From assembly GCF_049310925.1 (NCBI RefSeq), contig NZ_JBMERP010000006.1, forward strand, positions 1-64,000: DNA of 64,000 nucleotides, in the 5' to 3' direction. Below are positions 8,430 to 17,882 of the stretch, one piece after another; position 1 is the stretch's first letter; the number at the start of each line of letters is the position of its first letter. A program made the translations under genes and the position numbers. The notes below the pieces were generated by a model that did no database searches, was not told the origin of the DNA, and saw nothing but the letters and a program-made list of their open reading frames with translations. Source of the stretch: Virgibacillus_F sp049310925 (GTDB lineage Bacteria > Bacillota > Bacilli > Bacillales > Amphibacillaceae).

Positions 8430-8504
8430 CTTCTTAAACCCCCAATAGTTTATTTGTGAAGATTAAGACGTTAGATAATCCGGAAATCCATAGATGATAG
8501 AATT

Positions 8505-8587
8505 TAGAAAACTTGGCTTAACGCCAAGCTTTAATGGTGAAAGCCTTAGTTGCACTTGTAGAAAGAAAGTTTTATCCTTTTTTTACT
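8505..8587 (-). repeat. ~80-bp interspersed repeat, copy in the B12 operon leader
   Basis: Contains TTAGAAAACTTGGCTTAACG, GCCAAGC and TTAGTTGCACTT on the plus strand: the reverse complement of the copy at 19397. It lies between the riboswitch terminator and the lipoprotein gene, so it is transcribed as part of the leader. Confidence 0.75.
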
Positions 8588-8590
8588 ACC

Positions 8591-8622
8591 AAAAAAGCTA
8601 ACTCTTCGAAAAGAGTTAGCTT
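8591..8622 (-). terminator. Attenuator terminator downstream of the cobalamin riboswitch
   Basis: Perfect 12-bp stem (8595-8606 with 8611-8622), CGAA/TTCG loop, and a T-run on the minus strand. It is about 90 nt after the riboswitch core and before the first gene, the position of an expression-platform terminator. Confidence 0.8.
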
Positions 8623-8710
8623 AATAAGACAATCGAACATTACATAAACATCCATGGCACTATTCGGTTATCTCAATCGCTTTTATCCTCGAAGCATTGA
8701 AACATTAGAA

Positions 8711-8868
8711 AAAGGCAGGTCTACTGACTTGTGATATCACCCTACTTTAAGCCCTTCCCATATGTTTTCCATACAGTGGTTTCACTTATTTCGTACATCA
8801 CTTACAGTTGCGAGGACAGTTCTAGCTTTACACTAGATTCCCTATTAAGCACAAGCACCATTTTCACT
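8711..8868 (-). ncRNA. Cobalamin (adenosylcobalamin-type) riboswitch
   Basis: Reading the minus strand, all landmark blocks occur in order: TTAATAGGGAATC, AGAACTGTCCTCGCAACTGTA (core junction), GAAACCACTG, ATGGGAAGGGC, and the B12 box AGTCAGTAGACCTGCC at about 8714-8729. A perfect terminator follows at 8591-8622, so control is probably by transcription termination when cobalamin is bound. It regulates the lipoprotein and ECF S-component genes. It begins about 60 nt after the resE stop codon. Confidence 0.93.
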
Positions 8869-8928
8869 ATTTGTATTCAATTATTGTACATTTTTAATCC
8901 TATCAAACTATCGGTCATTAAGCAATTA

Positions 8929-10692
8929 TTATTTTATTTGAGGGATGTTAAAGGTAAATGCCGTCCCAATATCAAGTTTGCTTTTAACAGTAATTGTTCC
9001 CTCATGAGCTTCTATGATATTTTTCGCTATAGACAGCCCGAGTCCAGTTCCTTTCTGTTTTCTATTTCTTTTTCTAGACTTATCAGCCTTGTAAAAGCGT
9101 TCGAAAACAAATGGTATGTCCTCTTCTGGGATACCACTACCGCTATCTTCAACTGATACATATAACGCTTCGTCTTTCACTTCTACAGAGACCTTAACAA
9201 AACCACCTTCGTTTGTATGCCTGATTGCATTATCAATAAGGTTTGTAAAAACTTGTTCCATCCGATCTAAATCAATATAAATAAACGAATCAGTAATAGT
9301 TGTTTCTAAACTCAAGTCTATTTTTCTATCCAATGATACTCCCTTGAACTTTTTAATTATTCGCTTCATGTATGGATAAACATCAACTTTTTCAATATTT
9401 AGCTGGATGTGCCCAGCTTCCATTCTGGCCAGATCCAATAATTCATTAACCAACCGACCCATTCGTAATGATTCTTCATGTATTATTTTCGCAAGTTCAT
9501 TTTTATCTTCTTTAGACTCTGCTATATCGTCAACAATCGCTTCACTATATCCCTGCAACATGGAAATAGGTGTCCTTAATTCATGAGATACATTTGCGAT
9601 AAAATCCTTGCGAAGCTTATCTAAACGTCTTTCTTCAGTCATATCCCGGATAACAGCCACTGCTCCGCGTACATATGTCTGGTCATACAGAGGAGTCATA
9701 ATCATAACCCAGTTCCTCCCCTGCAGGCTAATTTCGTGAATAGCGGGATCCTCATCTTTAATGACACTTTTTAAAATCATATTTAATTCTTCAGGCAGCT
9801 GATTCTGTGACTCTTTTACTTGTTCCTGGTACTCAAAATGCCAGCCTTCAAGAAATTGTTTTGCTGGCGGGTTAGTAACAATCATATCTCCATTTCGATT
9901 AAGTGTTATCACCCCATCAGCCATAGAACTGACAATACTGGCTAACTGTTCCTTTTCCTGTCGTAATGCATTTATGTGAAATTTCAACTGTCGGCCCATC
10001 CTGTTAAATGCCATTGCTAACTCACCAATTTCATCATGTGTGAGTATTGGCACCTTTGTATTAAATTCACCCCTAGTTAGATCAAATGCAGCTTCACGCA
10101 TCTTTATTAAAGGTGATGTAATCCTGGTTGAAAGGAAAAAAGCAAAAACTGTGGTTAAAATAATTGCTATTCCAGCTGCAAGAAATATTATTTTAGTAGT
10201 TTCGGCTTTTGTCTGATCAATCACATCTAACGATTGATACACATATACCGCTCCATTACCATTATCAACAGGGGTACCAACTATCATAATTTTACTATTA
10301 CTATCGGGGACAGTTATTTGTTTTTTCACCCTTTGATCACTTGCTATAACTTGAGACAAATTTTCATCACTGTCAACCCAGTCCAGCTTAAAAGCAGGCA
10401 AATCCTCATTGTTGCTGCCAGACACCCATACCTCTCCATCATTATAAATGATAGCAACTCGACTAGAAGCATCCTTTACTCGATCTGTTGTTTCGTGAAT
10501 CAGATCTTCACTATGGTATTGGTTGACCATAATTGAAACTTTTGTTGCCGTTTGCAGGAGATCTTCCTCCGCCTCTTCAATATGGAAGTTTTCAAAAAAC
10601 TCTAACAAAAAAATGGTAAGAATAAATAGTACAAAAGAAACTAGCAATAAAATAGTCACTGCTAGTTTCCCCACTACACTACGCCAAAACAT
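8929..10692 (-). CDS. resE: Sensor histidine kinase ResE
   Basis: A 587-aa membrane kinase: transmembrane helices at about residues 10-31 and 167-188 flank an extracytoplasmic sensor domain. HAMP (about 188-242), PAS (about 248-355), the phospho-acceptor His 370 in FIANVSHELRTPISML, and ATPase motifs (DNAIRH, DSGSGIPEED, GTGLGLSI) follow. It overlaps resD by one base. In B. subtilis ResDE controls aerobic and anaerobic respiration in response to oxygen limitation and nitric oxide, including resABC. Confidence 0.95.
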   Translation of the reverse strand: MFWRSVVGKLAVTILLLVSFVLFILTIFLLEFFENFHIEEAEEDLLQTATKVSIMVNQYHSEDLIHETTDRVKDASSRVAIIYNDGEVWVSGSNNEDLPAFKLDWVDSDENLSQVIASDQRVKKQITVPDSNSKIMIVGTPVDNGNGAVYVYQSLDVIDQTKAETTKIIFLAAGIAIILTTVFAFFLSTRITSPLIKMREAAFDLTRGEFNTKVPILTHDEIGELAMAFNRMGRQLKFHINALRQEKEQLASIVSSMADGVITLNRNGDMIVTNPPAKQFLEGWHFEYQEQVKESQNQLPEELNMILKSVIKDEDPAIHEISLQGRNWVMIMTPLYDQTYVRGAVAVIRDMTEERRLDKLRKDFIANVSHELRTPISMLQGYSEAIVDDIAESKEDKNELAKIIHEESLRMGRLVNELLDLARMEAGHIQLNIEKVDVYPYMKRIIKKFKGVSLDRKIDLSLETTITDSFIYIDLDRMEQVFTNLIDNAIRHTNEGGFVKVSVEVKDEALYVSVEDSGSGIPEEDIPFVFERFYKADKSRKRNRKQKGTGLGLSIAKNIIEAHEGTITVKSKLDIGTAFTFNIPQIK

Positions 10693-11408
10693 TACACATC
10701 ATCCACTTCAAACTTATATCCAACGCCCCATACGGTTACTATCATTTTTGATGCCTCGCTAGATACATTATTTAGTTTTTCTCTTAACCTTTTGACATGT
10801 GTATCAACTGTACGTAAATCACCAAAGAATTCATACTGCCAAACTTCTTTAAGCAAGTGCTCCCGATTAAATACTTTGTCAGGTGCTTTTGCAAGAAAAC
10901 ATAATAGTTCATACTCTTTCGGTGTTAAATTAACTTCTTTATCATCCGCCAGTACACGATGTGCATCGTGGTTAATAGATAAATGTGGAAATACAAGCAT
11001 ATCTTTAGGCACGCCTTCTTTATCCTTAAAACTAGTATTTGAGGATCTTCTAAGTATAGCTTTTACACGCAGAACAACTTCTCTAGGACTAAATGGTTTG
11101 ACAATATAATCATCTGTCCCTACTTCAAAACCCTGCACGCGATTGGCTTCTTCACCTTTTGCGGTCAACATAATTACAGGTGTCTGCTTTTCTTTTCGTA
11201 GTTCCTGACACACTTCTATTCCATCCATACCCGGCATCATAATATCTAATAAAATTACATCATAATCATTCTCCAGGGCTAATTCTAATGCTTCTGTTCC
11301 GTTATCTGTTTCTTCGACAACAAAATCTTCTCGCTCCAAATACATTTTAATTAAATGACGAATTCTATCTTCGTCATCTACTACTAACACTTTAGTCTGT
11401 TCCTCCAT
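10692..11408 (-). CDS. resD: Response regulator ResD
   Basis: A 238-aa OmpR/PhoB-type response regulator: receiver domain with Asp 11/12 and phospho-acceptor Asp 55 (VILLDIMMPG), conserved Lys in IVKPFSP, and a winged-helix C-terminal domain (LTPKEYELLCFL; RTVDTHVKRLREKL). Partner of the overlapping resE. A terminator separates it from resC, so it can be transcribed on its own as well as by readthrough. Confidence 0.96.
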   Translation of the reverse strand: MEEQTKVLVVDDEDRIRHLIKMYLEREDFVVEETDNGTEALELALENDYDVILLDIMMPGMDGIEVCQELRKEKQTPVIMLTAKGEEANRVQGFEVGTDDYIVKPFSPREVVLRVKAILRRSSNTSFKDKEGVPKDMLVFPHLSINHDAHRVLADDKEVNLTPKEYELLCFLAKAPDKVFNREHLLKEVWQYEFFGDLRTVDTHVKRLREKLNNVSSEASKMIVTVWGVGYKFEVDDV

Positions 11409-11458
11409 CTGACACCCTCCTCTAAGAATCTACAGTTAAAAAAACCTCGTTAATAGTG

Positions 11459-11503
11459 AAAAAAACAAGGCATTATCATTTTTTAAAATATAATGCCTTG
11501 TTT
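11459..11503 (-). terminator. Terminator between resABC and resDE
   Basis: 14-bp stem (11463-11476 with 11490-11503) and T-run on the minus strand, just after the resC stop. Confidence 0.82.
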
Positions 11504-11513
11504 AAAACTGTTT

Positions 11514-12707
11514 TTATGCGTACGAATGTAATCCAGCAAGAACCAAGTTAACCGCGACCAAGTTGAACATGATAATTGCAAATCCTCCAACAGCGAGCCA
11601 TGCTGATTTTTCACCATGCCATCCTCTGGACAATCGTAAGTGTAAGAATGCTGCATAGAAAAACCAAGTAACCAAAGCCCAGACCTCTTTAGGGTCCCAA
11701 CCCCAAAATCTGCCCCACGCTTCCTGAGCCCATATTGAAGCAAAGATTATTCCGCCAAGTGTAAACACTGGGAACCCGATAGCTACAGCCCGGTAACCAA
11801 TCTCATCCAATAAATCAGGCTTTGCCTTCTGCAGCAGCGGTTTAATGGCAGCGGCGATTCTTTTACGCAAAATCAGACGTAATAAACCGTATAAAATTAA
11901 TCCTCCAAATACTGACCAGATTATCGTATTTAATTTTCTGCCTGCATCAACCCCGCGCATCCATGAAGGAGCTTCAAACCATGGCTGCATTACACCCTCA
12001 GTGATAAGTTTCCCTTCATTAGGACTGACAACTGCTGGTAAAGGATAATCTGTTTTCGTAACTGTGTTATTAGCTGCAGTGTATTCAAATTCCGCACTGT
12101 ACCCGGCAACATTGAAAATTCCATTCGTTACACTAAAACCAACAAAAACAAGTAATGAAAACAATACAATTTCAAGCCATGTTGTACGCTTATTTCGCTT
12201 TGATTGATCAATCGTACGGATTAGATAAATTAATCCAGTTACAAAGCTAATTGATAATATTGCTTCTCCTAGTGATACTGTTGTTACATGAATATATAAC
12301 CAGTAGCTTTGCAGTGATGGTACCAATGGTGCAATTTCAGTTGGAAACATGCTTGCATACGCAATGACGATTATTGCAATAGGTAAAGCAAACAATCCCA
12401 AGACGCTCACCTTATAGATGAAATATAAGATGATAAATGCAAATACTATTGCCATACCAAAGAATGTAACAAATTCAAATAAATTACTTACTGGAGCATG
12501 TCCACTGGCAATCCATCTCGTAATAAAATATACAATTTGTGATAAAAATCCAATAATTGTTATGGTGATACCAATTGTACCAGCTTTGCTATTTTTAGAT
12601 TCACTACGCTTATCGCGTATAGTTGCTCCAAAGAAAAATGTGGCAAGCAGATACAAGATAAATGCTGCAAGTAACATTGTACTGCTTATATCAATTAATG
12701 TATCCAT
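11514..12707 (-). CDS. resC: Cytochrome c biogenesis protein ResC (CcsA/CcsB family)
   Basis: A 397-aa polytopic protein with the tryptophan-rich haem-handling signature WGRFWGWDPKEVWALVTW (about residues 332-349) and conserved flanking histidines, as in CcsA. With ResB it forms the system II haem-transport and cytochrome c synthetase complex. It lies 18 bp after resB. Confidence 0.95.
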   Translation of the reverse strand: MDTLIDISSTMLLAAFILYLLATFFFGATIRDKRSESKNSKAGTIGITITIIGFLSQIVYFITRWIASGHAPVSNLFEFVTFFGMAIVFAFIILYFIYKVSVLGLFALPIAIIVIAYASMFPTEIAPLVPSLQSYWLYIHVTTVSLGEAILSISFVTGLIYLIRTIDQSKRNKRTTWLEIVLFSLLVFVGFSVTNGIFNVAGYSAEFEYTAANNTVTKTDYPLPAVVSPNEGKLITEGVMQPWFEAPSWMRGVDAGRKLNTIIWSVFGGLILYGLLRLILRKRIAAAIKPLLQKAKPDLLDEIGYRAVAIGFPVFTLGGIIFASIWAQEAWGRFWGWDPKEVWALVTWFFYAAFLHLRLSRGWHGEKSAWLAVGGFAIIMFNLVAVNLVLAGLHSYA

Positions 12708-12725
12708 AAAATCCTCCTCTTACGG

Positions 12726-14363
12726 CTAATCAGATAACTCTTGTTGGTCGATGACCATTTTAACGTTTGTATTTGTTATAGACTTTTCAATGTCACTTTT
12801 TATACCATGCCAATTTTTGTTCGTATGTGCAGCTAATAAAAGCTTTCCTTTTTTTGGATGTATCCAAATTCTTCTATGATGCCAATACATTCCCTGAATA
12901 ACACCAATCATAAAGATTAAGGCCCCAATAACAAATAATGGCAGCGTATAATCTCTTCGAACAGTTATTCCACTAACATCCCGCATTTCAAAATCCTGTA
13001 ATCCCAATTTATATTCATTTTCTCCTGTTGCATCAATATTTTTCCGAATACCTACAAAACTAACTTCTGGTTTATCACTATTTGGTGGGTAAACAAAAAA
13101 TACAAATGCTGGATTTCTTGGGTATTTTGACTGTGATCTAGGTTCTCCATCATCTAAATAATATTCAGGATAGTATTGATCGATTTCTACACGAAAACCA
13201 TTTTCTAAAGAGTATTCTGATTTTGGCTTGGTAAGATCAATTGTAAATGAGCCCATAGCTTTTTCATCCAGGTCATCTGTTTCATGTAACTTAAATGTTA
13301 TGCTTGTAAACTCATTCTTTTGATATCCTGCCTGATACAATGTATAACCCGAAAATTTTATTGGTTCATTCAACTTGGTACTGCCTTCCATTACCTTTTC
13401 AAGTTTAGGTGCTGCGCCTACTACTGAATCAGAACTTTCCTTGTAAATAGTTAACTCTGTTTCAAAGTTTTTAGCTACGACACCTTCTTTTTTCATTGCT
13501 TCTTTAAAACGCTCGTTATCCTGGTCATATGTTTCTAGTATAAAATTTTCATTTTTGGCATAGTATTCACCATGGGTTCCTGGAATAACTTGCTGTTCCC
13601 CTTCTCGAATCCACATGTACTCATCGATGTACATAGGGGTTGTCATACGTAAAATAGCTGCAATCATAACAATAATTAATCCAATATGATTTACATACGG
13701 ACCCCATCTGGAAAACCGTCCTTTTTCCGCTAGAATATGTCCTTTTTCATCACGTACTTTATAACGTTGTTTCTTTAGAGATTCGACAATTTGCTGCTTT
13801 TCATCATCTGTAATATTATCTGACTCACTATACAGCCGCTGACGATTTAAGAATGTCTCATGCCTTTTCGCTTTTTGTGTCTTTAAAGCCTTGTATAATG
13901 GCACAAAACGATCAATACTGCAGATTACTAGTGAAATACCGATAAGTGCTATTACTAGCATATACCACCATGAACTATATAAATGATAGAAACCAAGCTG
14001 GTAATATATCTGACCAAAAATACCGTATGTAGCTTCATAGAAAACTGCTGGATCCCTAGAAACTGCATTTGCTGGGATATACTGTTCTTGCGGAAAAATT
14101 GTTCCGAGTGCAGAAGCAATTAACGCTAGAACAATTAGCCATACCCCTACTTTCACTGAAGAAAAAAAGTTCCACGTTTTATCTACAATTGATTTTTTAT
14201 ATGTTTGTGAACGACGTGCGCTTCCATCGTATCGCATGTTTAACAGTTTTGTTTTATCGTTACCGTCAATATATTGGTTTCCCTCAATTGGCTTTCCACA
14301 TGCTTCACAAAGGACCGTTCCTTCAGGATTTACGTGCCCACACTCACATTTGATTTTATTCAT
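12726..14363 (-). CDS. resB: Cytochrome c biogenesis protein ResB
   Basis: A 545-aa protein: an N-terminal zinc ribbon (CECGHVNPEGTVLCEAC, residues 5-21), three membrane helices in the first half (about residues 75-95, 130-150, 215-235), a large extracytoplasmic domain and a final helix near 475-495. Together with ResC it is the system II cytochrome c synthetase. The zinc ribbon is also present in the B. subtilis protein. It lies 29 bp after resA. Confidence 0.95.
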   Translation of the reverse strand: MNKIKCECGHVNPEGTVLCEACGKPIEGNQYIDGNDKTKLLNMRYDGSARRSQTYKKSIVDKTWNFFSSVKVGVWLIVLALIASALGTIFPQEQYIPANAVSRDPAVFYEATYGIFGQIYYQLGFYHLYSSWWYMLVIALIGISLVICSIDRFVPLYKALKTQKAKRHETFLNRQRLYSESDNITDDEKQQIVESLKKQRYKVRDEKGHILAEKGRFSRWGPYVNHIGLIIVMIAAILRMTTPMYIDEYMWIREGEQQVIPGTHGEYYAKNENFILETYDQDNERFKEAMKKEGVVAKNFETELTIYKESSDSVVGAAPKLEKVMEGSTKLNEPIKFSGYTLYQAGYQKNEFTSITFKLHETDDLDEKAMGSFTIDLTKPKSEYSLENGFRVEIDQYYPEYYLDDGEPRSQSKYPRNPAFVFFVYPPNSDKPEVSFVGIRKNIDATGENEYKLGLQDFEMRDVSGITVRRDYTLPLFVIGALIFMIGVIQGMYWHHRRIWIHPKKGKLLLAAHTNKNWHGIKSDIEKSITNTNVKMVIDQQELSD

Positions 14364-14392
14364 CTGTATCCCTCACAGTTTGTTGTTCAAAT

Positions 14393-14965
14393 TTATTTGG
14401 GCTGAATTTGTTTTAAATATCCCTCTAGCCTGTCAAGCGTTAAAGCACCTACAACAATTTCCACCACTTCACCCTCAGGATTAATAAAAAAAGTACTAGG
14501 TATTGGGCCCACACCATACGCATCCATTACTTGTCCATTTTTATCATGTGGAATTGGAAATGTTAAATCGTATTGATCAACGAATCGATCGATAACCAAC
14601 TCAGTTGCATCTAAACTTACTGCAACAATCTCCACCCCTTTTTCTTTGTATTCAGGATACAGCTTTTCCATGTAAGGCATTTCAGCTTCACACGGTTTAC
14701 AATAAGTAGCCCAAAAATTAAGCATAACACCTTTACCTTTTAGATCGCTCAATTTGACTGTCTTCAGTTCATTATTTTTGTTGACCTGTTCAAGTGTAAA
14801 ATCCGGCGCTTTTGAACCAACATCTACTTTTGTCACATCTTTGTTAACAGTAGAGACTAATGCATAAACTACCGCGGTTAGTAAAATAACCAATACAATT
14901 GTACGAAAGATTAAACGGTTTCTTTTTTTCTTCCCTTTATTTGCTTTAACTTGATCTACATTCAC
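14393..14965 (-). CDS. resA: Thiol-disulfide oxidoreductase ResA
   Basis: A 190-aa membrane-anchored thioredoxin-fold protein: N-terminal helix (about residues 20-39), then a TlpA/ResA domain with the active site CKPC (Cys 89/92) in NFWATYCKPCEAEMPY and a cis-Pro segment GPIPSTFFINP. It reduces apocytochrome c before haem attachment. The frame opens at GTG 14974, but GTG 14965 is preferred because GGGAG lies 10 nt upstream of it and only 1 nt from the earlier codon. Confidence 0.94.
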   Translation of the reverse strand: MNVDQVKANKGKKKRNRLIFRTIVLVILLTAVVYALVSTVNKDVTKVDVGSKAPDFTLEQVNKNNELKTVKLSDLKGKGVMLNFWATYCKPCEAEMPYMEKLYPEYKEKGVEIVAVSLDATELVIDRFVDQYDLTFPIPHDKNGQVMDAYGVGPIPSTFFINPEGEVVEIVVGALTLDRLEGYLKQIQPK

Positions 14966-15017
14966 GATTCTCACACTCCCAAGCCATTATATCACGTGAA
15001 GACCCTCTCAAATTTGA

Positions 15018-15758
15018 CTATTGTTTAACAATTTTGTTGGCAAGGTGTCGTATTTCCTTTACTTCGTGAGGTGTCAATGGTCTAGTATCACCCGGCTGCA
15101 ACCCCTGTAAGGTTAATTCACCGTATTTTTCACGTTTTAATTTTTTTACCGGAAAACCAATCTGCTCCATCATTCTTCTAATGTGCCTGTTTTTCCCTGC
15201 GTTTAAAGTCAATTCTATAATAGATGTACCCTTACTTTTGTCAGTAGATAATATGTTGTAGCTGACTGCTTTTAGTAAATCATTATCTACTTTAACTCCT
15301 TTACGAAGTACATTAAGTTCACTTTTCTCAGGTATTCCACTTACTTTAGCAACGTATACTTTGCTAACTTCGTGTTTAGGGTGCATCAGTAAATTTGCAA
15401 ACTCACCATCATTCGTTAAAAGTAGAATACCAGAAGTATTGTAATCTAAACGACCAATTGGAAAAATACGCTCTGGGACATGTTCCAAGAAGTCTGTTAC
15501 AATCTTTCTGTTTTTGTCATCATTCAGGCTTGAAATAACCCCTCTTGGTTTATACAGCATGTAGTAGACAGGAATTTCTTTTTGCAATGGAACACCATCT
15601 ACCTGTATTTCATCAGTTGAAGATGCCTTAGTCCCTAATTCTGTTACAGTTTTATTATTTACTTTTACTTTACCTTCAAGAATGAGTTGTTCCGCTTTTC
15701 TTCTTGACGTCACCCCACTCTGGGCTATTATTTTTTGTAATCGTTCTGAGTTTGTCAT
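15018..15758 (-). CDS. rluB: 23S rRNA pseudouridine synthase RluB
   Basis: RsuA/RluB-family pseudouridine synthase: an S4 RNA-binding domain at the N-terminus (ERLQKIIAQSGVTSRRKAEQ) and a catalytic domain with GRLDYNTSGILLLTNDG holding the active-site Asp, and the NRHIRRMM motif. ATG 15758 is preferred to the upstream GTG 15770 because the protein then begins MTNSERLQKI, as in the family, with GGTGAT upstream. Its place next to resA is the B. subtilis order. Confidence 0.93.
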   Translation of the reverse strand: MTNSERLQKIIAQSGVTSRRKAEQLILEGKVKVNNKTVTELGTKASSTDEIQVDGVPLQKEIPVYYMLYKPRGVISSLNDDKNRKIVTDFLEHVPERIFPIGRLDYNTSGILLLTNDGEFANLLMHPKHEVSKVYVAKVSGIPEKSELNVLRKGVKVDNDLLKAVSYNILSTDKSKGTSIIELTLNAGKNRHIRRMMEQIGFPVKKLKREKYGELTLQGLQPGDTRPLTPHEVKEIRHLANKIVKQ

Positions 15759-15845
15759 TAGAATCACCAAATTTCCTATTTTTTTTGCCTAATAATCCTT
15801 AACATAACAAAAGCGCAAGCGAAGTTGCTAACGCAAAGACTTATT

Positions 15846-16376
15846 TTATCCAAATACAATCGTTACAATTACGATTGAGGCTATTATACCAATTAAGTCG
15901 GCTAATAGTCCAACCTTTAGGGCGTAACGCATTCTTTTAATTCCAACTGCCCCAAAATAGACCGTCAATATATATAATGTTGTGTCTGTGCTCCCTTGCA
16001 TGGTAGAGGCCAAACGTCCTATGAAAGAGTCAGGCCCGAACGTATCAATTAAATCTGTCGTCATTCCAAGTGCAGCAGTACCTGAAATAGGTCGAACGAG
16101 AGCTAATGGAATAATTTCCGGGGGAACGCCTACGAATGTTAATAATGGCTCCAATAAGCTGATAAACGCTGTCATTGCTCCTGATGCTTGCAGAATTGCG
16201 ATCGACACAATCATCCCTACTAAAAAAGGAAGTAGAGAAAATGCCAACTTGACACCTTCTTTACCTCCTTCAACAAAAGTCTCATAAGTAGGAATTCGTT
16301 TGTAAGTCGCTGTTAATAAAACTATTAGAATAAAACAAGGGATAATCCAGGAACTTATTGTAGTGATAAAACCCAT
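15846..16376 (-). CDS. spmB: Spore maturation protein B
   Basis: A 176-aa membrane protein of the nucleoside-transporter/gate-domain type, with SLLPFLVGM and RPISGTAALGM motifs of SpmB. It is last in the dacB-spmA-spmB operon, 2 bp after spmA. In B. subtilis SpmA and SpmB help spore core dehydration and thus heat resistance. Confidence 0.94.
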   Translation of the reverse strand: MGFITTISSWIIPCFILIVLLTATYKRIPTYETFVEGGKEGVKLAFSLLPFLVGMIVSIAILQASGAMTAFISLLEPLLTFVGVPPEIIPLALVRPISGTAALGMTTDLIDTFGPDSFIGRLASTMQGSTDTTLYILTVYFGAVGIKRMRYALKVGLLADLIGIIASIVIVTIVFG

Positions 16377-16378
16377 TA

Positions 16379-16963
16379 TTATCTCTCCTTCATACTTTTA
16401 TAAAAATAATAACGATCAATGATAAGTGCACTTGTTGTAGAAATAATCGTAGCTATAATTGTGGTCCCGACTATTTCAGTTGGTGAAACAGAATCATACT
16501 GCATACGAATCGCAATAACTGTTGTAGGTATTAAGGTTAGACTTGATGTATTTATTGCTAAAAATGTTATCATTGACCTGGACGCAGTATCACTTCCGCT
16601 TAAAACCTTCATTTGCTCCATGGCTTTTATCCCCATTGGTGTTGCAGCATTTCCCAAACCAAACATATTAGCTACTATGTTTGACAAAATATAACCCATC
16701 GCTGGATGATCACTCGGTATATCCGGAAATATTTTCTCAACAATTGGTCGAAAAGCCTTTGTTAACATTCTAAGTATTCCAGCCGCTTCGGCTACCTTCA
16801 TCATTCCAAGCCAAAATACTAGTACACTGATTAACCCAAACGATAAAGTAACAGCATTATTTGCACTTTCAAATAAAGCTTTATTTACATTCTCCATTGT
16901 GCCGTTAAACATAGCATATATTATTCCAATCATTGCCATACAAGCCCAAATAATGTTAACCAT
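16379..16963 (-). CDS. spmA: Spore maturation protein A
   Basis: A gate-domain membrane protein of about 194 aa with FGLGNAATPMGIKAMEQM and TSSLTLIPTTVIAIR, diagnostic of SpmA. It overlaps the end of dacB. ATG 16963 is chosen (MVNIIWAC as in the family) because AGGA lies 10 nt upstream; the ATG at 16969 would be only 4 nt from it. Confidence 0.94.
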   Translation of the reverse strand: MVNIIWACMAMIGIIYAMFNGTMENVNKALFESANNAVTLSFGLISVLVFWLGMMKVAEAAGILRMLTKAFRPIVEKIFPDIPSDHPAMGYILSNIVANMFGLGNAATPMGIKAMEQMKVLSGSDTASRSMITFLAINTSSLTLIPTTVIAIRMQYDSVSPTEIVGTTIIATIISTTSALIIDRYYFYKSMKER

Positions 16964-17849
16964 GTACATCCATTCCTAATATTTGTCTATAGATTTTTTC
17001 AAGCGTTTCAAAAAAACCAGAAACAGCTACCTGTTTCTCAACGGAGGCTGTGGTCGTTTCATCTACTTGTCCAAAACCCCATTCATGTAAATTCATATGG
17101 TCAATCCAGTCGTTAGGATCCTCAATTGTGACCGCTATTAAATCAATTCCATTTTTACTGGCAGTTGAAACGAGCGTTCTGCCAGCACTTTTGGTATATC
17201 CTGTTTTTCCACCAGTCGTATATTCATAATAGGTTGTTAGTAATTTATTTTTGTTTTTCCAAGCATAATCCCTTGTTTCAGATTTATACATTTTAGTGTT
17301 CGTAATTTTGGCGAAAATTTTGTTATCCATTGCATATTGCATCAACAAAGCCATGTCATAGGCAGTTGAATAATGCGCTTTTCCATCAAGTCCACTCGGG
17401 TTCTCAAAATGGGTATTGGTCATGCCAATCCAGTGGGCTTTTTGGTTCATTAAATAGACAAAACCCTCCATACTTCCACCAATTTTTTCACTTATCGCAA
17501 CAGCGGCGTCATTACCAGAACGTAACATAAGTCCATAAACGAGATCTTTTAATAGTATTTCTTCCCCCTGTTTTAAATAAATAGATGACCCCTCTGTGTA
17601 AACTGCTCGCTTGCTAGGATTAACCATTTCATTCATTTTTCCAGATTCTACAGCAATTATAGCTGTCATTATTTTAGTTATACTTGCAATTTTTTGTTTA
17701 TCATGTGCTTTTTTTTCAAACAAAACTTCTCCAGTACTTCCATTCATTAAAATTGCGCTAGTTGCTGAAACACCAGGCTTTGCCAGGCTGTATAGTGGAA
17801 GTATTAAAATAAAAACTATTAATAGGCAAGAAAAGAGTGTAATTCGCAT
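16956..17849 (-). CDS. dacB: Sporulation D-alanyl-D-alanine carboxypeptidase DacB, short form
   Basis: A secreted penicillin-binding protein of 297 aa: signal peptide (1-23), SxxK motif SITK, SGN motif LRSGND and KTG motif GGKTGYT are all present. It lies before spmAB as in B. subtilis, where DacB trims spore cortex peptide side chains. The protein ends soon after the peptidase domain, so the extra C-terminal beta domain of longer homologues (about 380 aa) appears absent or reduced. Confidence 0.92.
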   Translation of the reverse strand: MRITLFSCLLIVFILILPLYSLAKPGVSATSAILMNGSTGEVLFEKKAHDKQKIASITKIMTAIIAVESGKMNEMVNPSKRAVYTEGSSIYLKQGEEILLKDLVYGLMLRSGNDAAVAISEKIGGSMEGFVYLMNQKAHWIGMTNTHFENPSGLDGKAHYSTAYDMALLMQYAMDNKIFAKITNTKMYKSETRDYAWKNKNKLLTTYYEYTTGGKTGYTKSAGRTLVSTASKNGIDLIAVTIEDPNDWIDHMNLHEWGFGQVDETTTASVEKQVAVSGFFETLEKIYRQILGMDVHG

Positions 17850-17882
17850 AAAAGGGGTCCTCCCAAGAACTTTAGTTTGTAT

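Noticed and set aside
8731..9156. 141-codon open frame on the plus strand over the riboswitch and the 3' end of resE
   Set aside because: It is antisense to resE and the riboswitch, has no ribosome binding site, and its composition looks like a shadow.
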